From NCBI GenBank assembly GCA_033763635.1, contig JANRKG010000024.1, positions 1 to 5,415 on the forward strand: a stretch of DNA of 5,415 bases. Direction: 5' to 3'. Source of the stretch: JANRKG01 sp033763635 (GTDB taxonomy: Bacteria > Cyanobacteriota > Cyanobacteriia > GCF-001939115). Below the pieces are notes generated by a model, which saw only the letters and a list, made by a program, of their open reading frames with translations, did not search any database and was not told the origin of the DNA. Position 1 is the first letter of the stretch. Each line of letters starts with the position of its first letter. Made by a program: the position numbers and the translations under genes. Positions 1 to 5,330 of the stretch are shown piece by piece.

Positions 1-1
1 C

Positions 2-2479
2 GTTAGAACAACGGTTGCTGATCTCCAGCAGCAAATGAAGACCTTTAGCATGGAGTTTAGTAACCGCTCTGAACCAGGCTTAATCGAAGAACTCCGGCGG
101 GCATTGGCAAAAACCGCCCGTCGCGTGATGGAATTGCAAGAGCAACTGAGAAGTACAGTGGCGCAAGAGCATCTGACTGAGATTCGTCATGAGTGTCAGG
201 AGATGATCGTGACCTACACCGATGATCTTCAGGAACAGATTGTGTCCCTGAAGCAAGCGTTGGTTAGTCTGCAAATGCTCGCGCATCAGATGGAAGGGCA
301 AGCCCCAGCAATGGCTTCCCTCCGTCAGGAATTCTTAACTTTACAGGGAACGATTTCTGAATTGCGTCAACACCTGAATGCGCTTCAAGACTCGGTTCAG
401 GAGGGGAATTCTTTCCCTGCGATCGAATTTCAGGTGGACAACTCTCTGGAGTCAGCGGCGGAAGAAATTCGGACTCAGATAACCATCCTGACCCATCGCC
501 TGAACGAACTGGAACTGTCGATAGAACAGGCCGTTCAATCTCAATCCATCTCTACTGAAATTGAAGCTCTGACCCATCGGTTGAACGAATTAGAACTGTC
601 GTCCCTAGAACAATCTGTTCAGCCCCCATTTCTGCCTGAAGAGCAGCCTCCCCAACCCGTCATTCCAGAGGAAGTCATTCTGGATGAAACTGTGTCATCG
701 GGGGACATTGTGGCTCATAATGGGTTCCTCCATAACGATGAACCCCTGGAGTACGTCACCCTCTCGCAAAACATCACAGCTTTTCAGGAGTTGCCACCGA
801 TCGATCCTGAGATCGCAGATGAAGATGAAGAGATTGTTTTGGAACCTGTCATCCCCGCCGTTGCCGCCCTGCCTCCTGCTCAGGCAGACCCCATCGATCC
901 GCAAAATCTCCTGATCGAGGCACTTGAAACTGCCACCGATCGGCTCATTTTAACGAGTGCTTTGTTGGAGCAATGCCATCTCAACAGCGATTTATTTGAA
1001 CAATTTGATGACCTCCTCAGTCGCGGAGTGAAACTGGAAATTGGCTGGAGTCTGTCAGGCTTTATTCAGAACAGCCATTTCTTCCGGCGGATTAACCATC
1101 GCTGGTATCCTGACATGAACCAGTCCGCCTCGCTTTACAGTGTTCTGCGGCATTTCAAACAACTGGCAAAAACAGACCCGAACCATTGCCACCTGTGCCC
1201 AATGGCCCACCGGGATCAGTTGCTCATTTGCGATCGTCGCTTTGCGGTTTTGATTCCCGAAGTGGCCCCCGACTCCACTGAAACCCTCCCTTCTATCCTG
1301 ACGGATGACGATGACACGATTCGAGAGTGGATTCACAAGTTTGAACAGCCCGATCCCCCTTCCAGTGATGCGGAGTTCTATTTTATGCGGGCGGCAGTCC
1401 GGTATGAACTGGATGATATTCATGGTGTGATCTCAGATTATAGTCATGGGCTACGGTTTGATCCGATGAATGCCAGTGCCTACAATAACCGTGGCTTGGC
1501 TTTTTATAATTTGGGAGGTCGGGAACGCGCCCTGGAAGATTTTGATCAGGCGCTTGATCTGGAACCTGCCAATCCCACCATTTATTTCAATCGGGCGGGG
1601 ACTCGATCGGATCTGGGCGATCGGCAGGGCGCTGTAGAAGATTACTCCATGACCCTACGACTCAATCCATTAGATGAATCGGCCTACAATAACCGGGGCT
1701 TGCTGCGCTCCAAAATGGGAGATTACACAGGTGCTCAGGAGGACTATACAGAATCAATTCGCCTGGACCCCAACAATGATGTTGCCTACAATAACCGTGC
1801 TCTCATCCGTTCAAGGTTAGGGGACAAGCCAGGGGCGATCACTGACTATACAGAAGCGATTCGGCTTAATCCCCATGACGATACCCTCTACTTCAATCGA
1901 GGAGCCGTCCGAGCCAGTTTAGAAGACTATGAAGGCGCACTGACAGACTATACAGAAGCCCTCCGCCACAATCCTGGATTTGTCAATGCCTACAACAATC
2001 GAGGCTTTATTCATCAGAAACAGGGTAATAAGCAAGCTGCTCTAGCAGATTTCAGTCGGGCGATTGAGATTAACCCCAATTTTGCCAATGCCTACAACAA
2101 CCGAGGAACGGTACGATCCAAACTTAAGGATTATGCTGGGGCGATCGAAGACTTTAACCGGGCGATTACCCTCAATCCCCATTTTGCCAATGCCTACAAC
2201 AACCGGGGAACCGCTCGTTCCAAACTCAAGGACTTAACGGGAGCCATTGAAGATTTCAATATGGCAATTCGTCTGAACTCTGATTTTGCCAATGCCTACA
2301 ATAACCGGGGGTTAGCACGAGCGGACCTGGGAGAATTGGAAAATGCGATCGAGGATTTGATGCGAGCAGCCCGCCTGTTCTGCAATCAGGGCAACGAGCC
2401 GAGCAGTCAGCAATCCCTCACGATTTTGAAGAAGCTGCACCATAACCTGGCAGAAGCTCAATCCATTGCCGTCTCTTAG
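2..2479 (+). CDS. Coiled-coil / degenerate PLD-like / 10xTPR protein, 5' end outside window
   Basis: Probably a cytosolic scaffold or adaptor; substrate and partners unknown. Residues are numbered from the ATG at 35, but the frame stays open through codons 2-34 (VRTTVADLQQQ) and that ATG has no Shine-Dalgarno, so the true start probably lies left of the window. Residues ~13-125 and 140-196 are Leu/Glu/Gln-rich with heptad-like spacing, as in coiled coils. Residues ~197-286 are a Pro/acidic linker. Residues ~287-437 resemble a phospholipase-D-like domain (LIEALETATDRLILTSALL, LLSRGVKLEIGW, LLICDRRFAVL), but the HxKx4D site reads R393-x-Q395-x4-D400, so catalysis is unlikely. Residues 447-788 are ten TPR units of exactly 34 residues, followed by a C-terminal helix (~791-811). 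No membrane segment is visible; export cannot be judged without the N-terminus. The TPR call is firm, the PLD-like call moderate. A second TPR gene follows after 71 bp. Confidence 0.88.
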   Translation, partial: VRTTVADLQQQMKTFSMEFSNRSEPGLIEELRRALAKTARRVMELQEQLRSTVAQEHLTEIRHECQEMIVTYTDDLQEQIVSLKQALVSLQMLAHQMEGQAPAMASLRQEFLTLQGTISELRQHLNALQDSVQEGNSFPAIEFQVDNSLESAAEEIRTQITILTHRLNELELSIEQAVQSQSISTEIEALTHRLNELELSSLEQSVQPPFLPEEQPPQPVIPEEVILDETVSSGDIVAHNGFLHNDEPLEYVTLSQNITAFQELPPIDPEIADEDEEIVLEPVIPAVAALPPAQADPIDPQNLLIEALETATDRLILTSALLEQCHLNSDLFEQFDDLLSRGVKLEIGWSLSGFIQNSHFFRRINHRWYPDMNQSASLYSVLRHFKQLAKTDPNHCHLCPMAHRDQLLICDRRFAVLIPEVAPDSTETLPSILTDDDDTIREWIHKFEQPDPPSSDAEFYFMRAAVRYELDDIHGVISDYSHGLRFDPMNASAYNNRGLAFYNLGGRERALEDFDQALDLEPANPTIYFNRAGTRSDLGDRQGAVEDYSMTLRLNPLDESAYNNRGLLRSKMGDYTGAQEDYTESIRLDPNNDVAYNNRALIRSRLGDKPGAITDYTEAIRLNPHDDTLYFNRGAVRASLEDYEGALTDYTEALRHNPGFVNAYNNRGFIHQKQGNKQAALADFSRAIEINPNFANAYNNRGTVRSKLKDYAGAIEDFNRAITLNPHFANAYNNRGTARSKLKDLTGAIEDFNMAIRLNSDFANAYNNRGLARADLGELENAIEDLMRAARLFCNQGNEPSSQQSLTILKKLHHNLAEAQSIAVS
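467..622 (+). repeat. Duplicated ~27-residue coiled-coil segment
   Basis: Two adjacent copies of a segment lie within the coiled-coil region of the first gene. The 11-residue core LTHRLNELELS occurs at residues 152-162 and again at 179-189, exactly 27 codons (81 bp) apart. Similarity spreads to both sides (I-x-T-x-I before it; EQ-x-VQ after it, with one extra Ser in the second copy). The DNA cores begin at 488 and 569 with the identical bases ctgacccatcg, then differ mainly at synonymous positions. A spacing of 27 is one short of four heptads, so a continuous coiled coil would shift register here. Confidence 0.75.
1373..2398 (+). repeat. Array of ten 102-bp TPR-encoding units
   Basis: Ten tandem units encode 34-residue TPRs with no insertion or deletion. 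The aromatic residue of the AYNNRG-type signature falls at residues 449, 483, 517, 551, 585, 619, 653, 687, 721 and 755, always 34 apart. Typical TPR positions are kept: small residue 8 (mostly G or A), A20, aromatic 24 (Y or F), A27 and P32. The last three units begin with near-identical DNA (starts at 2081, 2183 and 2285, exactly 102 bp apart); the first 23 bases are the same in two and differ by one base in the third. Units starting at 2081 and 2183 share 27 of 34 residues but differ at many synonymous sites. Confidence 0.93.
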
Positions 2480-2517
2480 AAACTGCTGGATTTTGCTGCA
2501 ATGAAAGTACACAATGG

Positions 2518-2548
2518 AGATAACTGGTTGTTACTTTCCCTGTTATCT
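2518..2548 (+). promoter_or_regulatory. Inverted repeat over the TPR gene's initiation region
   Basis: The arms AGATAACTGG (2518-2527) and CCTGTTATCT (2539-2548) are complementary at 9 of 10 positions, with an 11-base loop; the only mismatch is T-T. The right arm ends two bases before the ATG at 2551, so an RNA hairpin here would occupy the place of a ribosome binding site, and no Shine-Dalgarno is visible. No T-run follows, so it does not look like an intrinsic terminator. It could instead be a protein-binding operator. The structure is seen; the role is inferred. Confidence 0.45.
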
Positions 2549-2550
2549 GC

Positions 2551-3021
2551 ATGATGGACCCCTCGATTCAAGCCTTGCTAGAAGACTTGAAAAGCCCTGA
2601 AGAAAATACCCGCGATCGGGCTACCGAAGAACTCTGGAGACTCTGGTTTGAGCAGAAAGGGGTATACGGCCTGGAAATCTTGCGCCGCAGCCAGATGTTT
2701 CTCGAAGCGGGACAACCCGATCGGGCAGAAGCACTCTTGAATGAGTTGATTCAGTACGAACCAGATTTTGCTGAAGCCCTTAACCGCCGCGCTGTTCTCT
2801 ATTACATGCAGGGAAACTATTTTAAGGCAATTAGCGACTGCAAAGAAGTTGTGCGCCTTAACCCCATTCATTTTGGGGCATGGCATGGGCTGGGTCTCTG
2901 CTATGCCTGTGTAGGGCGTTACAGTGATGCGATCAAAGCCTTCCACAAAGCGTTAGAAATTCAACCCTATGCTGTGATGAATCAACGCCTGATTTTGGAG
3001 TGTACTGCAAAGCTAAGTTAA
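2551..3021 (+). CDS. Small three-TPR protein, conserved cyanobacterial type
   Basis: A 156-residue soluble protein, likely a protein-interaction module; its partner is not known. The N-terminal ~38 residues (DPSIQALLEDLKSPEENT, then ATEELWRLWFEQKG) form a distinct helical segment rich in Glu, Arg and Trp. Three TPR-like helix pairs follow at about 41-71, 74-106 and 108-140, with signature pieces such as AEALNRRAVLYYMQGNY and AWHGLGLCYACVGRYSDAI, and the repeats closing at NP and QP. From memory, similar MDPxIQALL...WFEQKG proteins of about this length occur in many cyanobacteria. Two ATGs are adjacent (2551 and 2554); the second gives the MDPS start I recall for the family and may be the real one. 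No Shine-Dalgarno is seen. The gene lies 71 bp after the large TPR gene on the same strand, so co-transcription is possible. There is no signal peptide or membrane segment. Confidence 0.85.
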   Translation: MMDPSIQALLEDLKSPEENTRDRATEELWRLWFEQKGVYGLEILRRSQMFLEAGQPDRAEALLNELIQYEPDFAEALNRRAVLYYMQGNYFKAISDCKEVVRLNPIHFGAWHGLGLCYACVGRYSDAIKAFHKALEIQPYAVMNQRLILECTAKLS

Positions 3022-3045
3022 TCCTTGAGATGAGTTCTTGCCGTT

Positions 3046-3091
3046 AGGGAGGAATCCCTTTACTCCAAATAAATGACCTCAAACAAAGGGA
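3046..3091. terminator. Weak hairpins in the convergent spacer
   Basis: The 72-bp gap between the converging genes holds two competing short structures. AGGGA (3046-3050) pairs with TCCCT (3055-3059) across the loop GGAA, which fits the GNRA tetraloop pattern, and is followed by only two more T residues. Alternatively TCCCTTT (3055-3061) pairs perfectly with AAAGGGA (3085-3091) across 23 bases. Neither has a strong T-run on either strand, so a role as a shared or bidirectional terminator rests mainly on position. Confidence 0.3.
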
Positions 3092-3093
3092 AT

Positions 3094-4035
3094 CTACCGC
3101 CAGTCGTCTAATACAAAAACGTCTGCTCGACCGTAACCCGGATCATTGGGCTTGTGCATGATTACACCAGTGATTTCAGTGCGAAATTGCCGAGCCACCA
3201 TCCGCGTATAGGCTGCATCATGACTGGTATTGACTCCAGCCACAAGACGCGACATTTTTTGAGACGAGCTATAGGCTTCACATAAATCCAGTAGCTGTTC
3301 AAACTGTTCTCCGGCCTTGACACCGGGGCGCACTGCTCCAAACTTGACATAACAGACATCGCTCCCGGCTTCACTCCCGGCCCCACAGTGGCAAACTGCG
3401 AATCCTGCTAAGTCTGTTTCATCCCACAGGAAAAGGGTATCGCCCAAATTTTGACTATGAACCGCTAGAATCTCTCGCGATAAATCCAGACCTGAATAAA
3501 TTCTATCTGTGAGTTGAGAACACGCTTTGAGGCATTGGGATTGTTGCTGTGGATTTAGCTCAGAATACCTTGTTCCCGACAAATCTTGTTGAACTGTCCC
3601 AACAGGTTTTGCCATGATGAAGGTTAAAAAGCGTGGATAAAACCCAAACTTTTGATAAAGCGCGTGGTGTTTAGGGCTATTGGGAAAGGTAAACAATCCA
3701 GACTGTTGGATTCCCCATTCGGCAAATCGAGTCATCATGGGTTCAATTAAACGCTGTGCAATGCCCTGACCCCAAAAGTCAGGATGGATCGTGAGCGGTC
3801 CAAAGAAACCGACACTCCCCCAACAAGTCGCAATGTTAGAACCCACTAATTTCCCATCTATCTCAGCCGCAAACGCGGCGGTTGGATCGACTTGCCATCG
3901 GGTTTGAATATAGCTGGCATCACCGCAAAAATCAGTTGGATGAGGTAATCCGATAAAAGTACCAAAAGCCAGTCGGAAGAGGTGATCAGCGGTTGATAGT
4001 TCGTTTTCTTGAAGCAGCCGAATTGAGACGTTCAT
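3094..4035 (-). CDS. GNAT-family N-acetyltransferase, two-lobed
   Basis: A 313-residue cytosolic protein predicted to move an acetyl group from acetyl-CoA to an unknown amine. The N-terminal half (1-145) is a recognisable GNAT fold: the motif A strand and acetyl-CoA loop read GPLTIHPDFWGQGIAQRL (79-96), with G89-Q-G91-I-A93 in the pyrophosphate-binding turn and Trp in place of the usual first Arg/Gln; motif B is NSPKHHALYQKFGFYPRF (119-136). Single GNAT domains are about 150 residues, so the second half (~155-313) is extra. It looks like a decayed second lobe: strand-like YVKFGAVRP (229-237) where motif A would fall but no GxG/A loop, then helix LDLCEAY (249-255) and NTSHDAAYTRMV (269-280), which resembles motif B. 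The start is supported by GGAGAG 8 bases upstream. The gene begins 15 bp after aroC and is probably co-transcribed. Fold is fairly secure; substrate unknown. Confidence 0.85.
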   Translation of the reverse strand: MNVSIRLLQENELSTADHLFRLAFGTFIGLPHPTDFCGDASYIQTRWQVDPTAAFAAEIDGKLVGSNIATCWGSVGFFGPLTIHPDFWGQGIAQRLIEPMMTRFAEWGIQQSGLFTFPNSPKHHALYQKFGFYPRFLTFIMAKPVGTVQQDLSGTRYSELNPQQQSQCLKACSQLTDRIYSGLDLSREILAVHSQNLGDTLFLWDETDLAGFAVCHCGAGSEAGSDVCYVKFGAVRPGVKAGEQFEQLLDLCEAYSSSQKMSRLVAGVNTSHDAAYTRMVARQFRTEITGVIMHKPNDPGYGRADVFVLDDWR

Positions 4036-4043
4036 GAGCGGTG

Positions 4044-4049
4044 CTCTCC
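4044..4049 (-). promoter_or_regulatory. Shine-Dalgarno for the acetyltransferase gene
   Basis: On the minus strand GGAGAG lies 8 bases before the ATG at 4035-4033 and directly follows the aroC stop codon (TAG, 4053-4051) with one base between. It is the clearest ribosome binding site in the window and decides the start. Its place immediately after aroC suggests that ribosomes ending on aroC could help initiation here. Confidence 0.7.
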
Positions 4050-4050
4050 A

Positions 4051-5136
4051 CTACCACAAGCTACACTGACCCTGTTGACGCAGTAGGTGATCACAGAGAA
4101 CTAGTGCAACCATTGCTTCCACCATTGGGACCGCTCTCGGTAACACACAGGGATCATGACGGCCTTTTGCTGCTAACAGGGACTCTTCCCCGTCTTTGGT
4201 AACGGTTTTTTGCTCTTTACGAATGGTGGCAGTGGGCTTGAAGGCAACACGAATCAGGATATTTTCTCCATTGGAGATGCCTCCTTGAACCCCACCCGAA
4301 CGGTTTGTGACGGTGCGGACTCGATCGCCCTCCATATAAAATTCGTCATTATGTTCGCTGCCCGTCATCAGGGTTCCGGCAAATCCAGAGCCAATTTCAA
4401 AGCCTTTGGTCGCTGGTAGGGACATGACAGCTTTGGCTAAATCGGCCTCTAGCTTGTCAAAAACGGGAGACCCCAAACCCATTGGCACCCGCCGCGCTAC
4501 GCACTCTACAACCCCTCCAATGGAGTCCCCTTCTTTCCGGACCTGCTCAATCAGGTCAATCATCCGCTCGGCACAATCCGAATCAGGACAACGCACGATG
4601 TTGCTCTCCACCTGATCCAGTGTGACCGTTGCTGGGTCAACCATCCCTTCTAAATCTTTGATTCGCTTCACATAAGCGACGATCTCAACCCCTGCCACAT
4701 GATGTAGCACTTTCTTGGCGATCGCCCCTGCTGCAACGCGCCCGATCGTCTCCCTTGCAGACGATCGCCCCCCGCCCTGCCAGTTCCGAATCCCATACTT
4801 AGCATCGTAGGTTGCATCGGCATGGGAGGGACGGTACTTCTGGACCATCTCATCATAGTCCTGGGAACGGGTATCTTTGTTACGGACGAGAAGGGCGATC
4901 GGAGTTCCTAAGGTTTTCCCTTCAAATAACCCAGACAGAATTTCACAGGTATCTGCTTCGTTGCGGGGTGTGGTAATTTTGCTCTGCCCCGGACGGCGAC
5001 GATTCAGTTCAACTTGAATTTCTTCCACAGACAATTCCAGGCGAGGCGGGCAGCCGTCAATCACTACCCCGACCCCTCCTCCATGCGATTCGCCAAAGGT
5101 CGTGACTTTGAACAGATGTCCGAAGGTATTGCCCAT
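4051..5136 (-). CDS. aroC: Chorismate synthase
   Basis: Catalyses the last shikimate-pathway step, 5-enolpyruvylshikimate-3-phosphate to chorismate, in the cytoplasm with reduced FMN as cofactor. Chorismate feeds aromatic amino acids, folate and quinones. The 361-residue length matches the bacterial family. All three family signatures are present: GESHGGGVGVVIDGCPP (15-31), GGGRSSARETIGRVAAGAI (121-139) and GRHDPCVLPRAVPMVEAM (325-342). H18, H105 (in RPSHADATYD) and D328 sit where the fungal enzyme has its catalytic His, His and Asp. The protein reads intact with no frameshift. The start MGNTFGHLFKVTTFGESHG is the usual family N-terminus, so the ATG at 5136-5134 is preferred, although no good Shine-Dalgarno precedes it. 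It lies downstream of psbA on the same strand, beyond a terminator, so it should have its own promoter in 5137-5274; a TAAGAT hexamer there lacks a convincing -35 partner. Confidence 0.98.
   Translation of the reverse strand: MGNTFGHLFKVTTFGESHGGGVGVVIDGCPPRLELSVEEIQVELNRRRPGQSKITTPRNEADTCEILSGLFEGKTLGTPIALLVRNKDTRSQDYDEMVQKYRPSHADATYDAKYGIRNWQGGGRSSARETIGRVAAGAIAKKVLHHVAGVEIVAYVKRIKDLEGMVDPATVTLDQVESNIVRCPDSDCAERMIDLIEQVRKEGDSIGGVVECVARRVPMGLGSPVFDKLEADLAKAVMSLPATKGFEIGSGFAGTLMTGSEHNDEFYMEGDRVRTVTNRSGGVQGGISNGENILIRVAFKPTATIRKEQKTVTKDGEESLLAAKGRHDPCVLPRAVPMVEAMVALVLCDHLLRQQGQCSLW
4717..4726. repeat. HIP1 site (GGCGATCGCC)
   Basis: A complete copy of the cyanobacterial highly iterated palindrome GCGATCGC (4718-4725), here in the ten-base form, lies inside aroC. 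One-mismatch relatives such as GCGATCGA, GCGATCGG and CGATCGCC recur through the window (near 419, 1616, 2142, 2345, 2610, 4759 and 4896). This supports a cyanobacterial origin; no local function is implied. Confidence 0.8.
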
Positions 5137-5190
5137 GATGTCTGAGAAGCGGTTTGAGAATGGATTTCAGAGTCTCTTATCTTAACTGAA

Positions 5191-5198
5191 ATTGCAAT
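5191..5198. promoter_or_regulatory. Small palindrome upstream of aroC (ATTGCAAT)
   Basis: A perfect 8-base palindrome about 55 bp upstream of the aroC start. It shares the core TTGCAA with a longer palindrome at 5251-5260. Its position suits an operator for aroC, but AT-rich palindromes of this length arise often by chance. Confidence 0.2.
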
Positions 5199-5250
5199 CA
5201 ATTTACTGCTGACATCCAGGTGTTCATGTTGCGAATTGGTTTACTAATCT

Positions 5251-5260
5251 GTTTGCAAAC
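5251..5260. promoter_or_regulatory. Perfect 10-bp palindrome (GTTTGCAAAC)
   Basis: A self-complementary 10-mer in the psbA-aroC spacer, about 115 bp upstream of aroC and 15 bp beyond the psbA terminator hairpin. It is flanked by CTG/CAG-type bases (ctgtttgcaaac, then ttttacag). It may be an operator half of an aroC control region. I do not recognise the regulator. Confidence 0.3.
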
Positions 5261-5274
5261 TTTTACAGAAATGC

Positions 5275-5302
5275 AAAAAGCGCCCCCGCAGGGAGCGCTT
5301 TT
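5275..5302 (-). terminator. Intrinsic terminator of psbA
   Basis: On the minus strand the stem AAAAGCGCTCCC pairs with GGGGGCGCTTTT around a three-base loop (TGC): eleven Watson-Crick pairs plus one G-T wobble. The 3' arm ends in a T-run (TTTTT, 5279-5275). In the plus-strand direction the wobble becomes a C-A mismatch, so the structure favours the psbA direction. It lies 28 bp after the psbA stop codon and should separate psbA from aroC. Confidence 0.9.
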
Positions 5303-5325
5303 CCAACACTCAGAGGAGTGCTTGG
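5303..5325 (-). other. Second hairpin between psbA stop and terminator
   Basis: On the minus strand CCAAGCACTC and GAGTGTTGG pair around the loop CTCT, giving nine pairs (one G-T wobble) with a single bulged A. It starts five bases after the psbA stop and abuts the terminator stem with no gap. It has no T-run of its own, so a role in mRNA 3'-end stability or in helping termination is more likely than independent termination; that role is inferred. Confidence 0.55.
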
Positions 5326-5330
5326 GTCAA

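Noticed and set aside
80..301. Minus-strand open frame inside the coiled-coil region
   Set aside because: It is antisense to a well-supported coding frame, has no recognisable domain and no ribosome binding site.
1055..1423. 122-codon minus-strand open frame under the PLD-like domain
   Set aside because: Its sequence shows no family resemblance, and the plus-strand frame is clearly coding with conserved PLD-like and TPR text.
1373..2398. Repeat array as a CRISPR or VNTR
   Set aside because: The period is 102 bp and in frame, every unit encodes a TPR, and there are no unique spacers, so it is a protein repeat.
2..2479. Possible anti-phage defence effector because of PLD-like plus TPR domains
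   Set aside because: The HKD residues are lost, no known defence partner gene is nearby, and the flanks are housekeeping genes (psbA, aroC).
2578..2946. 122-codon minus-strand open frame under the small TPR gene
   Set aside because: It mirrors the TPR coding frame and has no motif of its own; the plus-strand protein matches a known type.
4210..4615. Two overlapping plus-strand open frames opposite aroC
   Set aside because: They are antisense to conserved chorismate synthase motifs and have low-complexity Ser/Thr/Arg-rich translations typical of shadow frames.
5137..5274. A sigma-70 type promoter for aroC
   Set aside because: TAAGAT is a fair -10, but no -35-like hexamer sits 16-18 bases upstream, so I do not call a precise promoter.
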